Below are positions 1-8,455 of a DNA stretch of 43,135 nt, one piece after another. The position numbers and the translations under genes are program-made. The stretch comes from Sinomonas susongensis (GTDB taxonomy: Bacteria > Actinomycetota > Actinomycetes > Actinomycetales > Micrococcaceae). The notes beneath the pieces are model-generated. The model was not told where the DNA came from and made no database searches. It was given only the letters and a program-made list of their open reading frames with translations. Position 1 is the first letter of the stretch, and each line of letters begins with the position of its first letter. The DNA lies in NCBI RefSeq assembly GCF_005877005.1, contig NZ_SSNH01000017.1, forward strand, positions 1 through 43,135, given 5' to 3'.

Positions 1-130
1 GCTCCGCCTCGGCCTCGGCCGAGGCCCCCGGCACCGGACCCGCCGCGGGCTCCCGCACCGGGGCCGGCATCTGCAGCACCGGCCCCACCACACGCCCCGC
101 CGTCACACCCACACCGTGAAACTGCTGCAT
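1..130 (-). CDS. ptsI: Phosphoenolpyruvate-protein phosphotransferase (EI), 5' end only
   Basis: The first 43 codons read from an ATG at 130 and run off the left edge. The start of the product, MQQFHGVGVTAGRVVGPV, is the typical N-terminus of Enzyme I, the cytoplasmic protein that takes phosphate from phosphoenolpyruvate and passes it to HPr. An Ala/Pro/Glu-rich stretch follows. The gene lies 26 bases downstream of fruA on the same strand, so it is probably the last or next-to-last gene of the fructose operon. No HPr gene lies between fruA and this start; it must be further left or elsewhere. The call rests on a short N-terminal match plus context. Confidence 0.75.
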   Translation of the reverse strand, partial: MQQFHGVGVTAGRVVGPVLQMPAPVREPAAGPVPGASAEAEAE

Positions 131-156
131 CTTTGACCTTGAACTTTCTCCGCTTG

Positions 157-2205
157 TCAGGCGGCGACAGGCTGCGCTTCGGCGGCCGCGGGGGCCTTCT
201 TGCCAACGTAGCGCTTGAGGCCCACCGTCGCCAGAGCCGTCACCGCGACGCCGACCGCGATCGAGATGACCCACATGATGAAGTTGTCGATCGCGAAGAA
301 GACGAAGATCCCGCCGTGCGGAGCCTTCGAGCCCGCGTTGAACGCCATGCTGAGTGCGCCCGTCACCGCGCCGCCGAGCATGGAGGCCGGGATGATCCGG
401 AAGGGATCGGCCGCTGCGAACGGGATGGCACCCTCGGAGATGAAGGATGCGCCGAGAAGCCAGGCAGCCTTGCCGTTCTCGTGCTCGGCCGCGTTGAACG
501 TCTTCGGTGAGAGGACGGTCGCGAGGGCCATGGCGAGGGGCGGCACCATTCCGGCAGCCATCACGGCAGCCATGATGTGGTACGGAGCCTGGTTCGTTGC
601 GCTCGCGGCGCCGAGGCCGGCGACGGCGAACGAGTAGGCGACCTTGTTGACCGGGCCTCCGAGATCGAAGCACATCATGAGGCCGAGGATGATGCCGAGC
701 ACGACGGCTGCTGCGCCGGACATTCCGGAGAGCCAGTTGTTGAGCGCGGTCGTGATGAAGGCGATGGGGCCGCCGAGCACCACGAACATGAGGCCTGACG
801 CGATGATGGATGCGATGAGCGGGATGATCGCGACGGGCATGAGGCCGCGGAGCCACTTGGGCGCGGAGAACGACCCGAGCCAGTGCGCCGTGTAGCCGGC
901 GAGGAGACCGCCGACGATGCCGCCGAGGAAGCCTGCACCCATGAAGCCAGCGACCGCACCGGCCGTGAAGCCGGGGGCGATGCCGGGACGATCGGCGAGG
1001 GCATACCCGATGTAGCCGGCCAGGGCCGGGACCAGGAAGCCCAGCGAGAGGCTGCCGATCTTGAACAGGACCGCGCCAAGGTAGGCGCCGAGCGGGCCCC
1101 AGGCCTGCGGGCCGAACTGCGACGGCAGGTCGAACACGTTGTTCTTGACGACGATCGTGTCCGCGTACTTCGTGATGTCGTAGCCGCCCAGGAGGAAGCC
1201 GAGTGCGATGAGCAGGCCGCCGGCCGCGACGAACGGGATCATGTAGCTCACGCCGGTGAGGAGGGCTCGCTTGAGCTTCCCTCCGACCGACTCACGGCCC
1301 TCGGGCTCCTCGACCCGGGCTCCGCCGGCTGCCGGGAGCCGCCGCCCGTTCGGGTCAGCCGCTGTGGAAAGCGCTTCGTGGAGCATGACGAGCGGCTCGT
1401 CGATGGCCCGCTTCACAGGGGACTGGACGTAGGGGAGGCTCGCAAAGCGATCCTTGCCGCGGACGTCGACATCGACAGCGAACACGACAGCGTCGGCGTT
1501 GTCGATGACGGTCTGGGGGATCGGCGTCGTGCCGGCGGAGCCCTGGGTCTCGACGATGACGTCGATGCCGTTCTCCCTGCCTGCGGCGACGAGCGAGTCG
1601 GCCGCCATGTACGTGTGGGCGATGCCCGTCGGGCACGCGGTGACCGCGACGACCAGCTGGCGATGCTTGCCTGCGGTGGGGGCCGCGGCCGCGGCGGTCG
1701 GGGTGGCATCGGTCGCCGGGGCCTGGGCGGGCGCGGCGGCGGCATCCGAGCTGCCGAGGCCGAGCGCCTCGTTCACGAGGGCGACGACGTCCTCCCGCGT
1801 GCGGGCCGCGCGGAGGGAGGCCGTGAAGTCCTTCTTGATGAGGCTCCGGGCAAGCTTGGCGAGGAGCTTGAGGTGCTCCTGGTCAGCGCCCGAGGGGGCC
1901 GCAATGAAGAAGACGATGTCCGCGGGGCCGTCCTTGGCGCCGAAGTCGACTGGCCGCGAGAGGCGGGCCATCGCGAGGGACGCAACCGTGACGGCCTCGG
2001 ACCGGCAGTGGGGGATGGCAATGCCGCCGGGGACACCGGTGGCCGTCTTCTGCTCGCGGGCGTAGGCGTCCGCGAAGAGGCCGTCGACGCCGGTCGCGCG
2101 GCCGTCGTCGACGACGGCCTGGGCGAGCTGCCGGATCACGTCGGCCGAAGCGTCGCCGAGGGCGACGTCCAGCAGGACCAGCTCCGGGCTGATGAGTTCG
2201 GTCAT
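157..2205 (-). CDS. fruA: PTS fructose transporter, fused EIIABC
   Basis: A 682-residue membrane permease that imports fructose and phosphorylates it to fructose 1-phosphate. Domain order: EIIA (about 1-150, phospho-acceptor His66 in GIAIPHCRSE), an Ala/Pro/Thr-rich linker (about 153-178), EIIB (about 180-285, active Cys191 in AVTACPTGIAH), then a hydrophobic EIIC with Gly-rich membrane segments to the C-terminus. The reading frame is open further upstream to 2436, but the ATG at 2205 is chosen because MTELISPELV is the family start and because the fruK stop codon ends only 2 bases before it, indicating tight translational coupling. All three phosphotransfer domains appear intact. Confidence 0.95.
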   Translation of the reverse strand: MTELISPELVLLDVALGDASADVIRQLAQAVVDDGRATGVDGLFADAYAREQKTATGVPGGIAIPHCRSEAVTVASLAMARLSRPVDFGAKDGPADIVFFIAAPSGADQEHLKLLAKLARSLIKKDFTASLRAARTREDVVALVNEALGLGSSDAAAAPAQAPATDATPTAAAAAPTAGKHRQLVVAVTACPTGIAHTYMAADSLVAAGRENGIDVIVETQGSAGTTPIPQTVIDNADAVVFAVDVDVRGKDRFASLPYVQSPVKRAIDEPLVMLHEALSTAADPNGRRLPAAGGARVEEPEGRESVGGKLKRALLTGVSYMIPFVAAGGLLIALGFLLGGYDITKYADTIVVKNNVFDLPSQFGPQAWGPLGAYLGAVLFKIGSLSLGFLVPALAGYIGYALADRPGIAPGFTAGAVAGFMGAGFLGGIVGGLLAGYTAHWLGSFSAPKWLRGLMPVAIIPLIASIIASGLMFVVLGGPIAFITTALNNWLSGMSGAAAVVLGIILGLMMCFDLGGPVNKVAYSFAVAGLGAASATNQAPYHIMAAVMAAGMVPPLAMALATVLSPKTFNAAEHENGKAAWLLGASFISEGAIPFAAADPFRIIPASMLGGAVTGALSMAFNAGSKAPHGGIFVFFAIDNFIMWVISIAVGVAVTALATVGLKRYVGKKAPAAAEAQPVAA

Positions 2206-2207
2206 GG

Positions 2208-3179
2208 TCAGTCCTTCGTGAGAGCCGTGACGGTCACGGCTGAGGGATCGGTCTGGTTGGCAGCCGGGACGGTGGATCCCGGCAGGGAGGCGGCGGCCGC
2301 GCCATGCGCGACTGCCTGACGGAGGCGGCCTTCGGCGTCCGCTCCGCCGATGTCGGCCAGGAGGTACCCGGCCAGTGAGGAGTCGCCGGCACCCACGGTG
2401 CTGACGGCCCGGATGGGGGCGTGCGTGGCGAGCCACGCGCCGTCGGCCGTCACAAGGACGGCACCTTTCGCGCCGAGCGTGGCAAGCACTGCCCCCACAC
2501 CGGCGTCGACGAGGGAGCGTGCGGCGGTGGCCGCCCGCTCGGGTGAGGCCTCGAGCTCCGCCGGGGTGCCGGGGTCGGGGAGGCCTACGAGCTCTGCGAG
2601 CTCGGCGAGCTCGTCCGCGTTGGGCTTGAGGAGGTCCGGACGGCCGCCCAGCGAGGCGGCGAGCGGAGCCCCGGAGGAGTCCACGGCGATCTTGGGGGCG
2701 TCGGCGCCGAATTCTGCGCGGAGGCGCTCGGCGGCCGACGTGTAGAAGGTGGCCGGGACGCCCGGCGGCAGGGACCCCGCGAGCACGACCCAGGCCGCCC
2801 CGCTCGACTGCTCCACGAGGAGCTTCAGGAGCTGCTCCTGCTGGTCCGCGCTGAGTTCCGGTCCGGGCTCATTGACCTTGGTGGTTACGCCGCCGGGTTC
2901 CGTGAGGGTCACGTTGGAACGGAGGGCCTGGTCGATGGGGAGTGCCGCGAACGGCACTTCCGTCGCCTCGAGGCCTGCGAGGAGCGGGTCGCCCGGGTCG
3001 CCGGGGAGCACGGCGAGCGTCTCGAGGCCCGAGGCGACGAGGGCACGCGAAACGTTCACTCCCTTGCCGCCTGACTCCTGCCGCACGGCGACGGCGCGCT
3101 GCACCTCGCCCCGCAGGAGGGGGCCGCCGAGCTCGACGGTCCGGTCGAGGCTCGGATTGGCGGTCAGTGTCACGATCAT
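2208..3179 (-). CDS. fruK: 1-phosphofructokinase
   Basis: Cytoplasmic PfkB-family kinase of 323 residues that converts the fructose 1-phosphate made by FruA to fructose 1,6-bisphosphate. It begins MIVTLTANPSLDRTVEL, has the substrate-side motif GGKGVNVSRAL near residue 40, and the C-terminal PfkB signature STVGAGDSSLAGYL, whose Asp is the catalytic base. The frame is open upstream to 4010, but the ATG at 3179 overlaps the fruR stop codon (ATGA) and matches the family N-terminus. Middle gene of fruR-fruK-fruA. Confidence 0.95.
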   Translation of the reverse strand: MIVTLTANPSLDRTVELGGPLLRGEVQRAVAVRQESGGKGVNVSRALVASGLETLAVLPGDPGDPLLAGLEATEVPFAALPIDQALRSNVTLTEPGGVTTKVNEPGPELSADQQEQLLKLLVEQSSGAAWVVLAGSLPPGVPATFYTSAAERLRAEFGADAPKIAVDSSGAPLAASLGGRPDLLKPNADELAELAELVGLPDPGTPAELEASPERAATAARSLVDAGVGAVLATLGAKGAVLVTADGAWLATHAPIRAVSTVGAGDSSLAGYLLADIGGADAEGRLRQAVAHGAAAASLPGSTVPAANQTDPSAVTVTALTKD

Positions 3180-3982
3180 CGGTTGCCTGCCTTCACTACT
3201 TCCACTCCAGCCCGCTCGAGCGCCGTCGCGAGTTCCGGCGACGGATCGGCGTCGGTCACGAGCGCATCGAGTTGGTCGAGCCGCGCGAACTGGACGAGGG
3301 TTTCGACCCCGAGCTTGCTCGCGTCGGCGAGGACGACGACGCGACGCGCCGCCCGCACGAAGGCCTCCTTGACCGCGGCTTCCTCGCTGTCCGGGGTGCT
3401 GAGCCCGAAGGCCGAGTGCACGCCGTTGGTCCCGATGAAGGCGAGATCCGGGCGGAGGCGTTCGACGGCGTCGACCGTCTCCTGCCCGACGGCGGCCCTC
3501 GTGAGCCCGCGGATGCGGCCTCCGAGGAGATGGACGGCGTGGGAGGGACTGCCCGCGAGTTTGTCCGCGAGGGGGAGGGCATTCGTGATGACGACCTGCT
3601 CCGCGGCGTGGTTGCGCCGGCCCGTCTGGGCGAGGAGGACGTCGACGAGTGCCTCTGTAGAGCTGCCCGCATCGAGCAGGATGCTGCCCGGCCGGCTGCT
3701 GGCCACGAGCTCTGCAGCGGCCTCTGCGATGAGGTGCTTCTCGTGGAGGTGCTGGACGAGGCGTTCGGAGAGGGTGGTCTCGGTCGTCGACACGCTGTCG
3801 GACGGGACGGCTCCTCCGTGGACACGGCGCAGGACGCCTGCCTGCTCGAGGGAGGCGAGGTCCCGCCTGACGGTCTCCGTCGTGACCGCGAAGCGCTCGG
3901 CAAGCTCTGTCACGCTCACGCGGCCGGCTTCGGCGACTCGCGCCGCCACGAGCCGCTGCCGTTCCTCGGCGAACATCTGCAT
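3176..3982 (-). CDS. fruR: DeoR-family transcriptional regulator of the fructose operon
   Basis: A 268-residue DeoR/GlpR-type repressor. The N-terminal winged helix-turn-helix (RVSVTELAERFAVTTETVRR, about residues 22-41) precedes a sugar-phosphate sensor domain containing ILLDAGSSTEAL and the conserved LAFIGTNGVHSAFGLS. The inducer is expected to be fructose 1-phosphate (family knowledge). Start: an AAGGA sequence lies 7 bases before the ATG at 3982; the ATG at 3976 (MFAEERQ, the commonest family start) is the alternative, and a longer frame to 4036 is less likely. First gene of the operon, so it is probably autoregulated from the promoter at 4056-4085. Confidence 0.9.
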   Translation of the reverse strand: MQMFAEERQRLVAARVAEAGRVSVTELAERFAVTTETVRRDLASLEQAGVLRRVHGGAVPSDSVSTTETTLSERLVQHLHEKHLIAEAAAELVASSRPGSILLDAGSSTEALVDVLLAQTGRRNHAAEQVVITNALPLADKLAGSPSHAVHLLGGRIRGLTRAAVGQETVDAVERLRPDLAFIGTNGVHSAFGLSTPDSEEAAVKEAFVRAARRVVVLADASKLGVETLVQFARLDQLDALVTDADPSPELATALERAGVEVVKAGNR

Positions 3983-4055
3983 CCGAACGTCCTTGTCCTC
4001 GTGCACCCATCCTCGAACAGATGTGGCGTGCATCACAACAACTTTGGTTTGATTG

Positions 4056-4085
4056 ACTCTATCTGCGTTTATGTGGCTTTGTCAA
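4056..4085 (-). promoter_or_regulatory. Probable sigma-A promoter of fruRKA
   Basis: On the minus strand a perfect -35 TTGACA (4080-4085) is followed by an 18-bp spacer and the -10 TAGAGT (4056-4061, 4/6 to TATAAT). It lies about 75 bases before the fruR start. TG-rich, DeoR-operator-like sequence flanks it (TGTGTTTGTGTTGG just upstream on the minus strand, CAAACCAAAG just downstream), but no clear dyad is visible. Confidence 0.65.
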
Positions 4086-4150
4086 TGGGTTCCAACACAA
4101 ACACAGATGAGCTGCAGCGAGGCGCACGAGGACGGGATGGCCAGACACAC

Positions 4151-4179
4151 GTGGAGCCCGGCACTGGGCCGGGCTCCAC
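4151..4179 (-). terminator. Hairpin between fruR and the DUF6458 gene
   Basis: An 11-bp perfect stem, GTGGAGCCCGG/CCGGGCTCCAC, with a 7-base loop lies 36 bases past the stop codon of the DUF6458 gene. No T-run follows on the minus strand; a weak T-containing stretch follows on the plus strand. Probably ends the DUF6458 transcript. Confidence 0.55.
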
Positions 4180-4214
4180 GGTTTCTCTGGGCTCTGGGGA
4201 AACAGTCTCGGGGG

Positions 4215-4430
4215 TCACACGTCCAAATCGTCTACACCCGCGCGCCCATGCACGACGGTGCGGCGCGTCGAGGCCGCCATGATGAGCGACACGATGAGTC
4301 CGAGCACCCCGACCACCATGAGGATGTACCCGATCACCACTTGGTTGACGTAGGGGATCAGCCCTGGGGCCAGCGCGAACGCCAGGATGGCACCCAGCGC
4401 GATGAGAACGATCGATGAACCAATTCGCAT
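4215..4430 (-). CDS. DUF6458-like small membrane protein
   Basis: A 71-residue protein with two predicted membrane helices, SSIVLIALGAILAFALAPGL (about 5-24) and QVVIGYILMVVGVLGLIVSL (about 30-49), and a charged cytoplasmic-looking tail STRRTVVHGRAGVDDLDV. Sequence and size match the small actinobacterial DUF6458 proteins of unknown function. An AGGAGTGA ribosome-binding site precedes the ATG at 4430. Transcribed divergently from the gene at 4568; the shared intergenic region contains three palindromes. Confidence 0.8.
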   Translation of the reverse strand: MRIGSSIVLIALGAILAFALAPGLIPYVNQVVIGYILMVVGVLGLIVSLIMAASTRRTVVHGRAGVDDLDV

Positions 4431-4452
4431 GATTCACTCCTCTGGTTGGCGG

Positions 4453-4514
4453 GTGCAACTTGCACTCGATGATCGTGCATTACCCGCAGCGAAAGCTTTC
4501 AAACGGGGTACCCC
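4453..4514. promoter_or_regulatory. Three palindromes in a divergent intergenic region
   Basis: GTGCAACTTGCAC (4453-4465, 6-bp arms), GAAAGCTTTC (4491-4500) and GGGGTACCCC (4505-4514) are each perfect inverted repeats between two divergent genes. GAAAGCTTTC resembles LacI-type operators. They are likely protein-binding sites; the regulator is unknown. Confidence 0.45.
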
Positions 4515-4567
4515 TGTTCGCTTCCGGCGTCTCTCCCGAGTGCGGTGCCCGCCGCTACGCTGGGTGG

Positions 4568-5320
4568 ATGGCGAGGAAGAATTCAGCACTCCGCATTGCC
4601 GGGACGACGGCCCGCGGCGCTATGTTCGACCGCGAGGGCAATGCCCGCCCGGGCCTCCAGCGGGCGATACTGCGGGCTGTGGACGTCCAGCGCCCGCTCG
4701 TCCTGGCAAACCTCCAAAGGCTCAGGCGACGCTACCCGCACCTGACGGCGGCCGAGCTCGGCCGGCGCCTCGACCGGGACTACCTGCGCGCCGTCGTCGG
4801 CGGAGGGGCCGCGATCGGCGGCACGGCCGCCGTCCCCGGAATCGGCACGCTCACGTCGCTGGGCCTCTCGGCGGTGGCGACCGTCGGCTTCCTCGAGGCC
4901 ACCGCCTTCTACGCCGCCTCGATCGCGGAGCTGCACGGCGTACACCTCGACGACCCCGACCGCGCCCGTACGACGGTCATGGCGATCATGCTCGGCGAGG
5001 AGGGAACCGCACTCCTCAGCGAGCTCACGGGCCATGCCGTCGGGGACCGCGGTACACCCAACGCCGCGTGGGGGGCGGCGATCAACCGCTCGATCCCTGG
5101 ACCCACCGCCCGGCTCGTGCAGCGTCAGGTGCGCAAACGCTTCGTCAAGTGGCTCGTGCGCCGCCAGACCGGCGCGATGATCGGCCGGGCCCTGCCGTTC
5201 GGGGTCGGGGCAGTCGTCGGCGGTTTCGGCAACCGTGCGATGGGGCGCGCCGTCATCCGCTCGACGCGCGCAGCCTTCGGCACGGCACCGGACGTGCTGC
5301 CGGGGGAGCTCGCGGTCTAG
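4568..5320 (+). CDS. Membrane-associated protein, EcsC-like
   Basis: A 250-residue protein. A basic N-terminal third (about 1-75) is followed by a glycine/alanine-rich hydrophobic hairpin (about 76-120, AAIGGTAAVPGIGTLTSLGL and following) and a second Gly-rich segment (about 204-232, PFGVGAVVGGFGNRAMGRAV). The pattern of a PGIGTL turn, hydrophobic helix, then LHGV with downstream DDPDRART resembles EcsC-family membrane-associated proteins; this is an inference from the pattern. The ATG at 4568 is chosen over an upstream one at 4460 because TACGCT (4556-4561) lies exactly 6 bases before it, as in other leaderless genes of this window, and there is no Shine-Dalgarno. Confidence 0.6.
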   Translation: MARKNSALRIAGTTARGAMFDREGNARPGLQRAILRAVDVQRPLVLANLQRLRRRYPHLTAAELGRRLDRDYLRAVVGGGAAIGGTAAVPGIGTLTSLGLSAVATVGFLEATAFYAASIAELHGVHLDDPDRARTTVMAIMLGEEGTALLSELTGHAVGDRGTPNAAWGAAINRSIPGPTARLVQRQVRKRFVKWLVRRQTGAMIGRALPFGVGAVVGGFGNRAMGRAVIRSTRAAFGTAPDVLPGELAV

Positions 5321-5350
5321 TCCCCTCGCGGGTCCAGTCCCCTCGCGCCG

Positions 5351-6652
5351 CTAGCCCCCAAAGATCGCGTGGGCGATCGTGTAGATGACGAGCCCCGCGA
5401 GGGCGCCCACGACGGTGCCGTTGAGCCGGATGTACTGGAGATCCCGGCCTACCTGGAGCTCGATCTTCTGGGAGGTCTCCTCGGCGTCCCAGCGCGCAAT
5501 CGTGTCCTCGATGACGCCGGCTATGTCCGAGCGGTACGTCGCCACCGCGTAGCCCGCGGCGTCAGCTATCCACTTGTTCACCTTGCCCGCGAGCTCCTCG
5601 TCCGAGACCAGCCGCGTGCCGAAGTCCCGCACGGCGGTGGTGAAGCGGTGGTAGAGCTCGCTCTGCGGGTCGTTGACGGCGTCCAGGAGCGCGTGCTTGA
5701 TGGTGGTCCAGGTACGCCGCGCGAGGTCGCGCACCTCGGGATCGCCGAGGATCTGGCCCTTGATGTTCTCCGCGCGGGCAATCATCTCGGGGTCGGACTG
5801 CAGGTCTCGGGCAAGGTCCTTGAGGTACTTGTCGATGGACTCCCGCACCTGGTGGTTCGGATCGCTCTGGACCGCAGCGACGAACTTGGAGAGTTCGATG
5901 TAGACCTTGTCGCCCACGAGCTCGTTCGCGAAGTTCGGGACCCATGAGGGAGAGCGGTCAGTGACGACGTGGGTGACGGTCCCGTAATTGGCTGCGACCC
6001 AATCGGCTGCCCGGTCCACGAGGAGGTCGACGAGGCGGTGGTGGTGGCCGGCGTCGAACACCCGCTCCGCGAGGCGCCCGATCGGCGGCCCCCACGGGGG
6101 CGCGAGCAGGTGCTTGCGGACGAGGGACTCGATGACCGCCTGGACGTCGTCGTCGTTGAGGACGGTGAACGCGCCGCGGATGGCCGCCGCACCCTCTTTC
6201 GCCACGCGCTCGGCGCCCGCGGGCGTGGCGAGCCACGAACCGGCCTTGCGGGCGATGTCGACGGAGTCCAGCTTGTCCCGCACGACGTCGGCGGAGAGGA
6301 AGTTGTCCTCGACGAACCCGCTGAGGGCCGAGCCGATCTGGTCCTTTCGGCGGGGGATGATCGCCGTGTGGGGGATCTTGAGGCCCATCGGGTGCCTGAA
6401 GAGCGCTGTGACGGCGAACCAGTCAGCCAGCGCGCCCACCATGCCGCCCTCTGCCGCCGAGCGGACGTACTCGAGCCACGCGAACTGGCGCTGGAGCGCG
6501 AAGGCGACGGCGAACACGACGGCCATGGCGATGAGGAGGCTCAGGGCCAGCGTCTTCATGCTGCGCAGGGCTTCCGCGCGCTCGGCGTCCGCGGGGCTGA
6601 GCTCGGCCGTCCGGCCCGTCTTCCGGCTCTCGGCCCGATTGAGCGTCACCAT
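5351..6652 (-). CDS. DUF445 family membrane protein
   Basis: A 433-residue protein of the DUF445 (YjiN-like) family, function unknown. It has an N-terminal membrane helix (about 32-52), the family signature EGGMVGALADWFAVTALFRH, then KIPHTAIIPRRKDQIG, a long helical soluble region, and a C-terminal membrane helix GALAGLVIYTIAHAIFGG. Both ends are therefore membrane-anchored. No Shine-Dalgarno is present; TAGGGT (6659-6664) lies 6 bases before the ATG, indicating a leaderless transcript. It diverges from the glycerophosphodiesterase gene across 53 bases. The last bases before its stop contain a 12-bp direct repeat, AGTCCCCTCGCG (5319-5330 and 5336-5347). Confidence 0.9.
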   Translation of the reverse strand: MVTLNRAESRKTGRTAELSPADAERAEALRSMKTLALSLLIAMAVVFAVAFALQRQFAWLEYVRSAAEGGMVGALADWFAVTALFRHPMGLKIPHTAIIPRRKDQIGSALSGFVEDNFLSADVVRDKLDSVDIARKAGSWLATPAGAERVAKEGAAAIRGAFTVLNDDDVQAVIESLVRKHLLAPPWGPPIGRLAERVFDAGHHHRLVDLLVDRAADWVAANYGTVTHVVTDRSPSWVPNFANELVGDKVYIELSKFVAAVQSDPNHQVRESIDKYLKDLARDLQSDPEMIARAENIKGQILGDPEVRDLARRTWTTIKHALLDAVNDPQSELYHRFTTAVRDFGTRLVSDEELAGKVNKWIADAAGYAVATYRSDIAGVIEDTIARWDAEETSQKIELQVGRDLQYIRLNGTVVGALAGLVIYTIAHAIFGG

Positions 6653-6705
6653 AGGCCAACCCTACTCGGGGAATCGCAAGCCGGCAGGTCCGATAGCGTA
6701 GGGCT

Positions 6706-7581
6706 ATGACTTACGAGCGCCCTCTCGTGTATGCCCACCGCGGGGCCAGCGCCCAGTTCGCCGAACACACCCGCGCCGCGTACCTCCAGGCCCTCGAGGA
6801 CGGCGCCGACGGCGTCGAATGCGACGTCCACCTCACCCGCGACCAGCACGTCGTCCTCCTCCACGACCCCAATCTGGACCGCACGTCGAACGGCACCGGG
6901 TCCGTCGCGGACCGCACTCTGGACGAGCTCCGTGACCTCGACTTCTCCTCATGGAAGGGCGCCCGCATTCCGGTCGAGTTCGGTGCGGTGAGCCAGCAGC
7001 TCCTGACGCTGCCCGAGCTGCTGGAGCTCCTCGCCGGCGCCGGCCGTGAGATCGGGCTCGCGATCGAGCTCAAGCATCCCAGCCCCTACCAGCTTCGGCT
7101 CGAGGACACCGTGCTCGCCCTTCTCGAGTCTCGCGGCTGGGAGCCGAGCTCGTCCCGTCTGGGCAATATCCGGGTGAGCTTCATGAGCTTCGACGCCGAC
7201 GCCATCCGGCATCTGCTCGAGCGCGTCCCCGCAGAGCACGTGTGCATGCTCGTCGACGACGTCCAGGTCGAGGACGTCCGGACCGACCTGGCCTTGGGAC
7301 GCTTCACGGGCGGGGCCGTGGCGAACGTCCTCAAAGCCGCGCAGGCCGAGGCTGAAGCGATCATCGACAGCGGCAGGACGGGCATGGCAGGGCCCGGCAT
7401 CGGCTACGTGCGCACCCACCCCAATCGGGTCCGCGACTGGCTCTCCGCCGGCCAGCGCTTCCGGGTTTGGACCGTCGACGAGCCCGACGACGTCGAACTC
7501 TGCCTGTCCGTCGGGGTGCAGGAGATCACGACCAACCGCCCCGCGGAGGTGCTTCGACAGGTGGTCACGGCAGTTGCATGA
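6706..7581 (+). CDS. Glycerophosphodiester phosphodiesterase
   Basis: A 291-residue TIM-barrel GDPD enzyme that hydrolyses glycerophosphodiesters to glycerol 3-phosphate and an alcohol. Visible catalytic and metal-binding motifs are AHRGAS (His11), DGVECDVHLTRD (the Glu/Asp pair) and VLLHDPNLDRTSNG (second His). The usual PENT motif after HRG reads AEHT here, with the conserved Asn replaced by His. Late motifs RVWTVDEPDDVELCL and GVQEITTNRP are normal. No signal peptide, so it is cytoplasmic. Leaderless start: TAGCGT (6694-6699) is 6 bases before the ATG. The stop codon overlaps the putative TTG start of the next gene. Confidence 0.93.
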   Translation: MTYERPLVYAHRGASAQFAEHTRAAYLQALEDGADGVECDVHLTRDQHVVLLHDPNLDRTSNGTGSVADRTLDELRDLDFSSWKGARIPVEFGAVSQQLLTLPELLELLAGAGREIGLAIELKHPSPYQLRLEDTVLALLESRGWEPSSSRLGNIRVSFMSFDADAIRHLLERVPAEHVCMLVDDVQVEDVRTDLALGRFTGGAVANVLKAAQAEAEAIIDSGRTGMAGPGIGYVRTHPNRVRDWLSAGQRFRVWTVDEPDDVELCLSVGVQEITTNRPAEVLRQVVTAVA

Positions 7582-8455
7582 CGGGCTCGCTGACGGAAGG
7601 GAAGCGGACGACGGCGCTGGCCCGGTGCCGCTGCGGCGCTCGCCGGCGTTCCGCATCGGAATGTCCATCGCCGTTGCCACGGGCCTCTACGGGATCTCCT
7701 TCGGCGCCCTCGGCGTCGCCTCGGGCCTGAGCATTCTGCAGACCATGGCCCTGAGCCTGCTCATGTTCACGGGCGGCTCCCAGTTCGCGTTCATCGGCGT
7801 GATCGCCGGTGGGGGCTCAGGCGCCGCGGCAGGCGCGGCGGCAACACTGCTCGGGATCCGCAACGCCGTCTACGGGATGCAGCTCAATGCCATCTTCGGC
7901 CCCCGCGGCTGGAGGCGATTCGCCGCGGCGCATGTGACGATCGACGAGTCGACCGCGACGGCGTCGGGGCAGAGCGACCGCCTCGAGCAGCGCCGGGGGT
8001 TCTGGACTGCGGGACTCGGGGTCTTCGTGCTCTGGAACCTGTTCACGGCCGTTGGCGCGTTCGCTGGCAACGCGTTGGGCGACCCGAAGCAGTGGGGCCT
8101 CGACGGCGCCGCGGTCGCGGCGTTCCTGGGGCTCCTGTGGCCCCGTCTCAAGGGACGCGAACCCGCGGCGATTGCGGTCGTCTGCGCCCTCGCGACGGTG
8201 CTGGCCGTGCCGTTCCTGCCGCCCGGCGTCCCGATCCTGGTCGCCGCGCTCGTGGCAGCAGCCCTCGGCTGGATGAGCCACTCGCGGACGCGCCCAGGGC
8301 GCCCGCTCGAGACGGAGGGCCTCGAGCCCGACGTCGACCCGTATGCGCACCATCTGGGCGGCCATCGGGAGCCCGCAGACCCGACGAAGACACAGAACCG
8401 GACGAGGCCCCAGAAGCGGACGAAGAAGGAGCCGGGACAGGAGGGCGGCGAATGA
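7574..8455 (+). CDS. azlC: AzlC family branched-chain amino acid exporter subunit
   Basis: Large subunit (up to 293 residues) of an AzlC/AzlD-type exporter (LIV-E family). Family features are GLYGISFGALGVASGL, the TGGSQFAFIG signature and RNAVYGMQLN; several hydrophobic helices follow, then a charged C-terminal tail rich in Arg, Lys and Glu. The start is uncertain: TTG at 7574 overlaps the preceding stop codon, while GTG near 7625 or ATG at 7661 would shorten an atypical acidic N-terminus. Its stop overlaps the azlD start by 4 bases (ATGA), so the two subunits are co-translated. Confidence 0.87.
   Translation: MHDGLADGREADDGAGPVPLRRSPAFRIGMSIAVATGLYGISFGALGVASGLSILQTMALSLLMFTGGSQFAFIGVIAGGGSGAAAGAAATLLGIRNAVYGMQLNAIFGPRGWRRFAAAHVTIDESTATASGQSDRLEQRRGFWTAGLGVFVLWNLFTAVGAFAGNALGDPKQWGLDGAAVAAFLGLLWPRLKGREPAAIAVVCALATVLAVPFLPPGVPILVAALVAAALGWMSHSRTRPGRPLETEGLEPDVDPYAHHLGGHREPADPTKTQNRTRPQKRTKKEPGQEGGE

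Noticed and set aside
883-2319. 478-codon open frame antisense to fruA
   Set aside because: The opposite strand encodes a complete EIIABC with all active-site residues; the antisense product has the low-complexity charged composition typical of GC shadows.
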